DNA of 41,291 nucleotides from Acidobacteriota bacterium (GTDB taxonomy: Bacteria; Acidobacteriota; Terriglobia; Terriglobales; Acidobacteriaceae): assembly GCA_003010405.1 (NCBI GenBank), contig PJLO01000019.1, positions 1 to 41,291 on the forward strand. The letters run 5' to 3'. Shown piece by piece: positions 16,593-24,039 of this stretch. The notes below the pieces were generated by a model that saw nothing but the letters and a program-made list of their open reading frames with translations, had not been told where the DNA came from and did not search any database. The number at the start of each line of letters is the position of its first letter. Positions within the stretch are counted from its first letter, which is position 1. The position numbers and the translations under genes were made by a program.

Positions 16593-17180
16593 TTACCTTG
16601 TCGCCTTTGTTTCCTCCAAGCTCGCTTCCAGGCTCAATTCGATCTTGACCTCCTTGCCCACCACCACTCCCGTCGGATCGTAGCTCACGTGATAATCGTA
16701 TCGGTTGATCGCCAGCGTTCCCTCGATGCCCAGTCGCCGATCGCCCTTCATTCCCTTGCCCCGCGCCAGCGTGAACGGAATCTCCACCCTCCTCGTCACG
16801 TCCCGAATCGTCAGATTGCCGGTTGCGACGTACTTGTCACCATCCACGTGGCGAACGCTCGTGCTCTGGAACCTGATCTCCGGATAAGCCGCGGTGTCAA
16901 GAAAATCCAGGCTGTTCAGGTGCTTATCGCGGGTAGCGTTATCGGTATTCACCGAAGCAGCTTTGATCGCTGCCGTCACCGAACTGTTGCTAACCGCCTT
17001 CTCATCAAGCAAAATCGTGCCACTCACCTCGGTAAAACGCCCACGCACGGTAGAAATTCCCATGTGCTTCACCGCAAAACCTACCGAAGAGTGCGCGCCG
17101 TCAATGGTGTAGGTGTCGCTGGCCAGGGCAAAGGAGCTCGTGGCCAGCACTGCAATAACCAGCAAAATTATTTTGTTCAT
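16593..17180 (-). CDS. YceI family periplasmic protein
   Basis: The 195-residue protein begins with a signal peptide (MNKIILLVIAVLATSSFALA, cleavage near residue 20). The YceI lipocalin-like barrel follows: SDTYTIDGAHSSVGFAVKHM, VRGRFTEVSGTI, LDFLDTAAYPEIRFQST and GNLTIRDVTRRVEIPF. Family members bind isoprenoid chains such as polyisoprenyl compounds in a hydrophobic pocket. The ATG at 17180 is preferred over a TTG 12 bases upstream. The gene is divergent from the squalene-hopene cyclase gene; both handle isoprenoids, but shared regulation is only a guess. Confidence 0.93.
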   Translation of the reverse strand: MNKIILLVIAVLATSSFALASDTYTIDGAHSSVGFAVKHMGISTVRGRFTEVSGTILLDEKAVSNSSVTAAIKAASVNTDNATRDKHLNSLDFLDTAAYPEIRFQSTSVRHVDGDKYVATGNLTIRDVTRRVEIPFTLARGKGMKGDRRLGIEGTLAINRYDYHVSYDPTGVVVGKEVKIELSLEASLEETKATR

Positions 17181-17327
17181 TCTCGAACGCAACTTGTTTT
17201 GAAAATTGTTGCTTTTCAGTAAGATTCGCGACCTCGCCCCAGAAATTCACGAAAAGATCTCAGCAATGAACCTTTCGCGTCTTGGCGCCCGATTCGGCAT
17301 CAATTTAAGTCTTTTACTCCCGTTGAT

Positions 17328-17434
17328 CCGTCAAAACCTGTAACAAACTGACGGTCTTCTCTCGACATGACTGCTCAAGATGAGTACATTAACGTGAGTA
17401 CATCCAGCAAAACCTGTCATGAAATGACGGTTTT
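17328..17434 (+). promoter_or_regulatory. Leader of shc with duplicated 24-bp element
   Basis: A 24-bp element occurs at 17332-17355 and again at 17408-17431, matching at 20 of 24 positions. Both copies begin CAAAACCTGT and end TGACGGT with identical internal spacing; the copies are 76 bp apart. The second copy can fold as GTCAT-GAA-ATGAC with flanking AAAACC/GGTTTT, and the first as CCGTCA/TGACGG. Between them a 9-bp sequence TGAGTACAT is directly repeated with a 14-bp period (17381 and 17395). The block ends 41 bases before the shc start. It looks like tandem operator sites or an RNA element. Confidence 0.6.
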
Positions 17435-17474
17435 GAAGAATTTTTGGCGATTCTTCGCCAAGAGGGATCTATTC

Positions 17475-19475
17475 ATGAGAGAGCTACCGGGAATTATCGT
17501 GAGCGGCAAGCCTTCGGCACCTATCGAAGACGCAGCAAAGGCCCGGACCGTGGCTACTACATCCGCCGGGCAAGCTCGGGCGGCGGCCCTGCAAGCGACC
17601 CACGCCCTGTACTCCAGGCAATATCCTGAAGGTTACTGGTATGGCGACCTCACCGGCGATACCACTCTTTTATCCGACTACATCCTTTTCCAGATGTGGC
17701 TCTACCCCGCCGCCCCCGATGGAAGCTGGAATCCACCTACTATGCCCCGGATTTGCAAAGCGGTCCGCAGCATTCTTGACGCCCAGCGCCCCGACGGCGG
17801 CTGGACCATCTACGAACCCGGCCCCGCCGATATCAATGCCAGCGTTCGCGCCTACACCATGCTCAAAATGGCCGGCATGGACATCAACGATCCGCGCATG
17901 CAGAGGGCCCGCGCAGTCATCCTAAAACTCGGCGGCATTCAGGCCTGCAACAGTTACACCAAGATCAATTTCAGTTTTTTCGGCCTCTATCCCCGGAAGT
18001 ACTGCCCCACGATTCCGCCCGAAATCGTCATTATTCCCGGCAACTTCCTTTATGAGATGTCTTCCTGGACGCGCACCATCGTCGTCCCCCTCTCGCTGGT
18101 ACAGGCCGTTGGAGAAACAAAGCCCACCCCCGGTGGCTTGGGCATTGAAGAACTCAGCCATCCGCATCGAAAATTCGCCTTGCCACGAAAAGACCGCATC
18201 GCGAACGTCTTCATCACCGCCGACAAGCTCTTCAAACGCTGGGAGCGCCAAAGCATCAGGACAATTCGCCAGCGCGCAATTCGCGAGGCCGAGCGATGGA
18301 TGCTGGATCACATGCGGTACAGCGAGGGTATCGGAGCAATCTACCCATCCATGATGTACGCCATTATGGCCATGGACGCTCTCGGCTACGAACGCGATCA
18401 TCCCGATTTTCAGCTGGCACTCGAGCAATTTAACGACCTCATGCTTGAAACCGAGGACGGCTTCGACTTTCAGCCCGCCAAGTCTCCCGTCTGGGATACT
18501 GCGATCGCCGCATTTGCCTTGGGTGAGTTTGGCCAGGCTGACCCCGCTCGCCTCACCGCCGCCGCGGACTGGCTGCTGACCAAAGAGATCCGCCGCAAGG
18601 GTGACTGGGTGGCCAAGCGCCCCGACCTCACTCCTTCAGGCTGGGCCTTTGAATTTGCCAATGAGTTCTACCCCGACATCGATGACACCGCAATGGTTCT
18701 GCTCGCACTCCTTCATGCCAAAGCCAGCGATCCCGATAAGCAGGCTCGTGCCGAGCGCCGAGCGATCAATTGGCTGATCGGTATGCAGGGCTCCGATGGC
18801 GGATGGGCGGCTTTCGACGTGGACAATAATTGGCAGATTCTCAACAAGGTTCCCTTTGCCGATCACAACGCCATGCTGGACCCCTCTTGTCCCGACATCA
18901 CCGGACGCACGTTGGAATCACTCTGCAAAAGGGGCTTCACCTATACTGATGGCGTAATCGCCAGCGGCGTGGCCTACCTGCTTGCGCAGCAGGAGGTAAA
19001 CGGAAGCTGGTACGGGCGCTGGGGAGTGAACTACATCTATGGTACTTTCCTCGCCATTCGCGGCCTGCGCGCCAGCGGCTCGCCGGATGCCTCCTACTCC
19101 ATTGCGCGCGCTGCCCACTGGCTCCGCGAAGTGCAGAACCCCGACGGCGGGTGGGGCGAGAGCTGCCGCGGCTATGAAACGAATCGCTTTGAGAGAGCCG
19201 CGAGCACACCCTCGCAAACTGCCTGGGCAATCCTCGGACTCATTGCCGCCGGAGGAGTCCGTTGCAAACCCGTCATGGATGGCATACGCTGGCTGCGCGA
19301 AAAACAGAAATCGGACGGAACCTGGGACGAATCCATTCCCACGGGCACCGGATTCCCACGGGTCTACTATCTTTACTACCACCTCTACAGGAACTACTTC
19401 CCTCTTCTGGCACTGGCGTCCTACGCCAACCAGATCGAGGCCACGGAAAAAGCCACCCTGTCTGCCAAGGCCTGA
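17475..19475 (+). CDS. shc: Squalene-hopene cyclase
   Basis: The 666-residue enzyme cyclises squalene to hopene/hopanol for hopanoid membrane lipids. ATG 17475 is chosen because AGAGGGA lies 8 bases upstream; the frame is open to 17367, but that part covers the duplicated leader element. The catalytic DXDD motif is DIDDTA at residues 401-405. Several QW repeats are visible (DAQRPDGGWTIY, GMQGSDGGWAAFD, QQEVNGSWYGRWG, QNPDGGWGES, KQKSDGTWDES), as is the PSQTAWAILGL segment. Length fits the family. It acts as a monotopic inner-membrane protein. No other hopanoid (hpn) or squalene synthase gene is adjacent, so the substrate pathway must be elsewhere. Confidence 0.95.
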   Translation: MRELPGIIVSGKPSAPIEDAAKARTVATTSAGQARAAALQATHALYSRQYPEGYWYGDLTGDTTLLSDYILFQMWLYPAAPDGSWNPPTMPRICKAVRSILDAQRPDGGWTIYEPGPADINASVRAYTMLKMAGMDINDPRMQRARAVILKLGGIQACNSYTKINFSFFGLYPRKYCPTIPPEIVIIPGNFLYEMSSWTRTIVVPLSLVQAVGETKPTPGGLGIEELSHPHRKFALPRKDRIANVFITADKLFKRWERQSIRTIRQRAIREAERWMLDHMRYSEGIGAIYPSMMYAIMAMDALGYERDHPDFQLALEQFNDLMLETEDGFDFQPAKSPVWDTAIAAFALGEFGQADPARLTAAADWLLTKEIRRKGDWVAKRPDLTPSGWAFEFANEFYPDIDDTAMVLLALLHAKASDPDKQARAERRAINWLIGMQGSDGGWAAFDVDNNWQILNKVPFADHNAMLDPSCPDITGRTLESLCKRGFTYTDGVIASGVAYLLAQQEVNGSWYGRWGVNYIYGTFLAIRGLRASGSPDASYSIARAAHWLREVQNPDGGWGESCRGYETNRFERAASTPSQTAWAILGLIAAGGVRCKPVMDGIRWLREKQKSDGTWDESIPTGTGFPRVYYLYYHLYRNYFPLLALASYANQIEATEKATLSAKA

Positions 19476-19493
19476 CCAGCACGGAAGAGAGCT

Positions 19494-19560
19494 GCCTGTA
19501 CTCAATGCTAACCATGACTGGTTGCGAAGGGTACAGGCCAACCTTCCGCCTGTTCTTTTT
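19494..19560 (+). terminator. Terminator after shc with competing upstream pairing
   Basis: ACAGGC (19533-19538) pairs with GCCTGT (19548-19553) around a 9-nt loop and is followed by TCTTTTT, an intrinsic terminator. The same 19531-19538 arm (GTACAGGC) can instead pair perfectly over 8 bp with GCCTGTAC at 19494-19501. This would prevent the terminator, as in attenuators. Confidence 0.65.
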
Positions 19561-19601
19561 GCGGATAACGCTTCTGAAAAGGGCGGGGTCCTGCCCATTC
19601 C

Positions 19602-20984
19602 TCAGCGCGGGGGAGTCTCAAAGATCGTCTGCAGATCGTGGCCGCTCAATCGGCCCAGCAACCAGCTCACGCCATCGCGCTTTCGTTCCCGAAACAGAAA
19701 TGCAACCCGTCCGCTTCCATCCGGGTCCAGAGCATCCACCAGATGAACCTCCGGGTACAGGTCAAGCTCTCTCGGGTCGCTGACCGAACTGTAGAGCTTG
19801 ATCATTTTGCCCTCGGGGTCCTGACGCGCCACCACGATCACCACCCAACTTTTGTGCACGCCGCCCATACCCTTTGCTTCAGGCGCGTAACGCCCGGAAA
19901 ACACCACAGTTGCGTAATTATCGTAGCCCAAGTCATACGGAACGAACTGCTCATCTTCAAACGCGATCTTCTGAGTGGACGAATGCCCTCTGGCTGGCTT
20001 CCCGCCCGCTTTCAAAAGTTTCTGCTTGGCCAGTGGTTCAATACCGCGCCGCGCTGCCATCCGAATCAATTCGGAGCGGGCCAGTTCACGCGCCGCGGTC
20101 TCCATCTGTCTGCGCTCCTCTTCAGGGCAAATGAAAAGAAGCGGCTGCGCATCGGAAGGCTCCGCATCGCTGATCGCAATCTGCCTTGTGATCTGGTCTT
20201 CGTTTTTCTTCGCGAAATCCGGCCTTAGTACCGGTAAATCGCGCACGCTCTGCTCCTGCGCAGGTTTGCCACGCCGCAGGATTGGATGGTCTGGAGCTTC
20301 GCCACTCGCCTCTTCTGTGACCTTTGCGGCGATAGCTGTTGTCAGTGCCTGAGGCTTCGTCGAATCTTTTTCCGCGAGCGGATTTGCCACCGGGATCTGT
20401 CCATCGAGCCGGGCAGGAGCGCCGGGACTCCCACCCGCCGCATCCTTCTTACGCAGGATGGGCCGGTTCGGATCGTTCTCGGCCTTGGCCGTTGCCACAG
20501 CCCGGCCAGCAGGCGTGTTATCGCCCTCGCTCCCCTCGCGGCGCAGCAACGTTGGCCGCGAAGGGTCTTTCGCAACGACAGGCTTCAATACATCCTTTTT
20601 CGCCAGTGTCGACGGAGCCGGAAGAGATTTGAAGCGTCCGTTGCCGTACCACTCCAGATCATTGACCTGACTCGCAGTTTGTACCGTGAACGTAGCCACG
20701 GGCTTACCGGACTGTTGCACTTCGTACAGCGTATCCGCGTACAAACTCAGCGGCACCGGAGTGGCGTGGTACAAAGTGGCGTCGTAGAAGTGGCCTTCGT
20801 AATAGAAAACCACTGGCACCAGCCACCGCGATCCATTCTTGTGCGTCTCCAGCACGCTAATCGCGCGGGCAGTCTTCCGCTCCGGTATCGGCGCACGGTA
20901 CTGTGCCTGCAATGAAACAGAAAAAGTAAATATCGCGATTACCAGCGTGACGAGTTGCAGCGATTTGCGATATAGATTGGTCAT
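19602..20984 (-). CDS. Exported protein with repeated D-P-x-R-P-x-L-R motif
   Basis: The 460-residue product starts at ATG 20984 with a clear signal peptide (MTNLYRKSLQLVTLVIAIFT ... SLQAQ, cleavage near residue 28). Residues 40-110 form a strand-rich segment typical of acidobacterial periplasmic proteins. A disordered Ala/Pro/Lys-rich middle (about 120-260) carries four copies of a short motif: DPSRPTLLRR, DPNRPILRKK, PDHPILRR and RDLPVLRP. The final 140 residues look like a folded beta domain (VPYDLGYDNYATVVFSGRY, SWVVIVVARQ, EVHLVDALDPDGSGRVAFLF). The last contains a DPDGSGR loop that might bind calcium. I do not recognise the family; a related set in Acidobacteria is likely. Its start codon overlaps that of the divergent bcp-like gene. 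Confidence 0.8.
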   Translation of the reverse strand: MTNLYRKSLQLVTLVIAIFTFSVSLQAQYRAPIPERKTARAISVLETHKNGSRWLVPVVFYYEGHFYDATLYHATPVPLSLYADTLYEVQQSGKPVATFTVQTASQVNDLEWYGNGRFKSLPAPSTLAKKDVLKPVVAKDPSRPTLLRREGSEGDNTPAGRAVATAKAENDPNRPILRKKDAAGGSPGAPARLDGQIPVANPLAEKDSTKPQALTTAIAAKVTEEASGEAPDHPILRRGKPAQEQSVRDLPVLRPDFAKKNEDQITRQIAISDAEPSDAQPLLFICPEEERRQMETAARELARSELIRMAARRGIEPLAKQKLLKAGGKPARGHSSTQKIAFEDEQFVPYDLGYDNYATVVFSGRYAPEAKGMGGVHKSWVVIVVARQDPEGKMIKLYSSVSDPRELDLYPEVHLVDALDPDGSGRVAFLFRERKRDGVSWLLGRLSGHDLQTIFETPPR

Positions 20985-20985
20985 G
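20982..20985. other. CATG shared by two divergent start codons
   Basis: The tetranucleotide CATG holds the ATG of the plus-strand peroxiredoxin (20983-20985) and, on the other strand, the ATG of the minus-strand exported protein (20984-20982). Each gene's leader and promoter must therefore lie inside the other coding region. Neither has a strong Shine-Dalgarno site. Confidence 0.7.
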
Positions 20986-21444
20986 GACGTCAACCAGAAA
21001 GCCCCCAATTTCACCCTTCCCGACGAAAACGGCGAGCCAGTTACTCTCGCCTCTTTCCAGGGCAAACCTCTCGTTCTTTTCTTCTACTCTCGCGCCAACA
21101 CCGCCGGTTGCACAAAAGAAGCCAGCGGATTCCGCGACCAATACAAGAACTTCACCGATGCCGGATTCACCATTCTCGGAATTTCTCCAGACGCATCGAA
21201 AGCGCAGAAGAAATTTCACGAAAGCCTGGAGCTGCCATACACCCTGCTCGCCGACGCCGATAAAGAAGTAGCCCAACTCTTCGGCGTGTACAAGGAAATA
21301 AACAGGTGCGGCAGAAAAGGGATGGGCATCGAGCGCACCACTTTTTTAATCGCTCCCGACGGCACCATAACTCATGTATGGCGCAAGGTTAAACCCGAGG
21401 GCCACGCCGAACAGGTCCTCGCCAAGGTCCAGTCCAACAATTAA
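20983..21444 (+). CDS. bcp: Peroxiredoxin, Bcp (PrxQ) type
   Basis: The 153-residue thiol peroxidase would reduce hydroperoxides using thioredoxin-type donors. Domain order is AhpC/TSA: APNFTLPDENGEPVTLASFQ, then VLFFYSRANTAGCTKEASGF with the peroxidatic C43, then GISPDASKAQKKFHE, LPYTLLADADKEV and GIERTTFLIAPDGTI. The resolving cysteine five residues after the peroxidatic one in E. coli Bcp is here Ser48. The only other Cys is C110 (NRCGRKG), which could be an alternative resolving residue. The ATG at 20983 matches the family start; the frame upstream is spacer. A terminator hairpin follows. Confidence 0.93.
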   Translation: MDVNQKAPNFTLPDENGEPVTLASFQGKPLVLFFYSRANTAGCTKEASGFRDQYKNFTDAGFTILGISPDASKAQKKFHESLELPYTLLADADKEVAQLFGVYKEINRCGRKGMGIERTTFLIAPDGTITHVWRKVKPEGHAEQVLAKVQSNN

Positions 21445-21471
21445 CCAGAGCCGATACAAGCTCCGCAGTGC

Positions 21472-21498
21472 CCCACCTTCCGCAAATCGGAGGGTGGG
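21472..21498 (+). terminator. Putative terminator of bcp-like gene
   Basis: An 11-bp stem (CCCACCTTCCG at 21472-21482 with CGGAGGGTGGG at 21488-21498, one G-U pair) around a 5-nt loop lies 28 bases after the stop. The following CAGTTTATC is only weakly T-rich. Confidence 0.55.
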
Positions 21499-21576
21499 CA
21501 GTTTATCATTCTGACCTGAGCTGGGAACGGCACACCGGACGAAGCCCCCGGCCCGCGCCTTTGACTGTGAAATAGC

Positions 21577-22233
21577 ATGAACCCGCCTGCGCTCACTTCG
21601 CAAAGCCTCGCCCGCCTCTCGCCTCTGGCCCGAACTTTCTATGCGCGCGATCCTCGCGACGTCGCACGGGATCTTCTCGGCAAACTCCTCGTGCGCCGCC
21701 AGGGGCGTCTTCTGCTCACCGGACGCATTGTCGAAACCGAAGCCTACCTTGGCGTGAGCGACCCTGGCGCTCACGCCTACGTCGGCCGGACTCCGCGCAA
21801 TGCTGTCCTCTTTGGTCCGCCCGGCCATGCATATGTTTATTTCATCTACGGAAATCACTACTGTACGAACATCAGCTGTCAGCCCGCAGGCTACGCCGGA
21901 TGCGTTCTTTTGCGAGCCCTGGAACCAGTCTCCGGCATCGAAAGCATGGCCCGCCTCCGCAGCATAACCCTGGGCGCGAACCCCAGCCCCACGCAATTGC
22001 GCCAGCTCACCTCCGGCCCTGGACGCCTCTCTCAGGCCATGTCCATCACCCGCGAGCGCGATAACGCCAAAGATCTCTGCTCCCCGGAGAGCGACCTTTA
22101 TATCACGGATGATGGCTCGCGCGACTCGCCTGTCTCCGCCACTCCGCGCGTCAATGTAACTCGCGCACCACTCGACGAATGGCGCTACGTGATCACCGGC
22201 AACCAATTTGTCTCCGGCAAGAAAATGTCTTAA
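21577..22233 (+). CDS. DNA-3-methyladenine glycosylase (AAG/MPG type)
   Basis: The 218-residue protein removes alkylated purines such as 3-methyladenine from DNA in base-excision repair. It matches the eukaryotic-type AAG family. Visible are LARTFYARDPRDVARDLLGKLL, GRIVETEAYLG (with the catalytic Glu in V-E-T-E-A-Y), HAYVGRTPRNAVLFGPPGHAYVYFIYG (the nucleotide-intercalating region) and TSGPGRLSQAM. The length is normal. It lies between bcp and folP without tight coupling. Confidence 0.93.
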   Translation: MNPPALTSQSLARLSPLARTFYARDPRDVARDLLGKLLVRRQGRLLLTGRIVETEAYLGVSDPGAHAYVGRTPRNAVLFGPPGHAYVYFIYGNHYCTNISCQPAGYAGCVLLRALEPVSGIESMARLRSITLGANPSPTQLRQLTSGPGRLSQAMSITRERDNAKDLCSPESDLYITDDGSRDSPVSATPRVNVTRAPLDEWRYVITGNQFVSGKKMS

Positions 22234-22306
22234 CAACATCACACTGCAACGTTGGATGCCGGACTTCACTCGCCAGCAACCCCTTCCTGCTACACTTTCT
22301 TAGTCC

Positions 22307-23239
22307 ATGCGCCCACGTTTCCAATGGAATCTAGGCCTCCGCGCGCTCGCTCTCGGCGAGCGGACCCTCGTAATGGGCATCCTCAACGTCACGCCGGATT
22401 CCTTTTCCGATGGAGGACGTTTCTTCGACCCTCAAGCCGCTATTAATCACGGCCTTGCGCTTCTGGAGGACGGTGCGGACATACTCGACATCGGCGGTGA
22501 GTCCACGCGCCCCGGCGCGCCGACTTCGTCCGGCAAGTCTCCTGCCCTCGCTGGAGCCGTCTCTGCCAACGAAGAACTTGACCGCGTACTGCCTGTCATT
22601 GAAGCCATCAAGCGCCACAGCCCCGGCTCCGTTTTATCCATCGATACATATAAATCCGAGGTAGCGCGGCAGGCCATTGAGGCTGGTGTCGAGATCGTCA
22701 ACGACGTAAGCGGTTTCACATGGGACTCTGCCATGGCGGCCACCATCGCCGGGAGGCCTTGCGGAGCCATCCTCATGCACGTACGCGGGCTCCCTCACGA
22801 ATGGCGCACACTTCCTCCTTCCACGGACATCGTCTCCCTTGTATGCGAAGGTCTCCGCACCGGCGCAGCCGCGGCGCTCAGTGCGGGGATCGACCACCAT
22901 TCACTTGTCCTCGACCCCGGTTTTGGCTTTGGCAAGAACTTTGACGAGAATTATCCTCTTCTCGCCCGATTTGTGGAGTTCCACGCCCTTGGCTTCCCTC
23001 TGCTCGCCGCCGTCTCACGCAAAAGTTTTCTAGGCCGCACGGTTTCGGAGCGTATTTCCGGCATTTCTCAAACTGCGACTTTGCTGCTGCCCCCCGTTGC
23101 TCGCGATACGGCAACCCTCGCCGCCATCGTTGCCGCCGCGCTCGCCGGAGCCCACATCGTCCGCGTTCACTCCGTGCGTCCTGCCGTTGAGGCCCTTGCC
23201 ATCGCCGATGCCATCCTCCACGCCACGGAGCGCGAGTAG
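22307..23239 (+). CDS. folP: Dihydropteroate synthase
   Basis: The 310-residue enzyme condenses p-aminobenzoate with dihydropterin pyrophosphate in folate synthesis and is the sulfonamide target. Conserved blocks are MGILNVTPDSFSDGGRF (pterin loop), DIGGESTRPGA, VLSIDTYKSEVARQAIEAGVEIVNDVSG and LDPGFGFGK. The later part, FPLLAAVSRKSFLG, carries the SRK motif, and the end contains HIVRVHSV, where the RVH arginine binds phosphate. All essential blocks are intact and the length is slightly above the E. coli form (282). It is in the same orientation as the glycosylase gene 73 bases before it. Confidence 0.96.
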   Translation: MRPRFQWNLGLRALALGERTLVMGILNVTPDSFSDGGRFFDPQAAINHGLALLEDGADILDIGGESTRPGAPTSSGKSPALAGAVSANEELDRVLPVIEAIKRHSPGSVLSIDTYKSEVARQAIEAGVEIVNDVSGFTWDSAMAATIAGRPCGAILMHVRGLPHEWRTLPPSTDIVSLVCEGLRTGAAAALSAGIDHHSLVLDPGFGFGKNFDENYPLLARFVEFHALGFPLLAAVSRKSFLGRTVSERISGISQTATLLLPPVARDTATLAAIVAAALAGAHIVRVHSVRPAVEALAIADAILHATERE

Positions 23240-23266
23240 CTTACGCGGTTATTCAAATAGTTTTTG

Positions 23267-23719
23267 TCAGGCGGCCCTTACTGCCCGTCCCCGCTCTCGC
23301 TCTTCATAGCCAACCAAACCGTAGTAAACGGCGCGGTCGAAGAAGTGCTCGATCGCCTCCATCAGTTCCCGTTCCACGTAGAGCTCAAGCGCGCTATCGG
23401 CAGTGCTTTCCATGCGAATAAATTTCAATAGCTGGGCCTTATACATCAAAAGCGCGCAAGCCAGCTGACTTGGTGGAATACCTTCTCCTGCGCGTCTAGC
23501 CCCAAGATTTCTGAAGTAACGTTCGACGTCGCTCTCCGCCTTTGTGAGCAGCCAATCTTCAAGGTGCGAGTAAAGTGAAATAAGCGTCGCCCGAACTTCC
23601 CCCTCGCGAATGTTGCGAAAAGCGGGCGTGCGTTCTGATTCTTGCAGTCTGGCCAAAAGCTCTTCAGCAATCTCGTCGGAGTGCTTCTCAATAAGACGAA
23701 CCAGCTTTAATCCAAGCAT
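23267..23719 (-). CDS. RsbRD N-terminal-like (sensor-type) helical protein
   Basis: The 150-residue all-helical protein begins at ATG 23719 with AGAGGGG 9 bases upstream; an upstream open frame of 65 codons is spacer-like. The start, VRLIEKHSDEIAEELLARLQESERTP, and the later LYSHLEDWL and YFRNLGARRA...GIPPSQLACALLMYKAQLLKFI segments resemble the N-terminal domain of RsbRD-type proteins, which regulate stress sigma-factor modules (globin-like helical domain). There is no STAS or kinase domain here. Its partner is unknown; it may sense a signal on its own. It is convergent with folP. Confidence 0.68.
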   Translation of the reverse strand: MLGLKLVRLIEKHSDEIAEELLARLQESERTPAFRNIREGEVRATLISLYSHLEDWLLTKAESDVERYFRNLGARRAGEGIPPSQLACALLMYKAQLLKFIRMESTADSALELYVERELMEAIEHFFDRAVYYGLVGYEERERGRAVRAA

Positions 23720-24039
23720 CGGAGTACCCCTCTTTCCATAACATTGATTCGTCTCCGTGCTGCAGGATGCTTTTTCCTCTCGATCCAGATCCGGGCAATA
23801 CTGATTTTTTTTGAGCCAGTCTGAATTTAGCTGTATTTTTTTCTGATTCAGTGGGAAAATTTCCGGGCGCTGGAGATCGGCCGAGTTTGTAGCGACATTC
23901 GTAGCGCACGGCATCTGTTCTTAAGTAGGTACCTAAACGGGCAAACCGCACCGGAATTCCGAGGTCCGACAGGTTCTATCCAGCAGATTCGCGCGTATCC
24001 TTCAAGCCGCCGCATCCTCATTGAAAAAACGGAGGCAAA
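23720..24039. other. Divergent intergenic region between two genes
   Basis: This 320-base stretch separates the minus-strand RsbRD-like gene from the plus-strand lipoprotein gene. It is AT-rich near 23800-23850 and should hold both promoters. I saw no repeat, operator or RNA structure that I could support. Confidence 0.35.

Noticed and set aside
17367..17474. N-terminal extension of shc
   Set aside because: It covers the repeated leader element; the ATG at 17475 has a strong ribosome binding site and gives normal family length.
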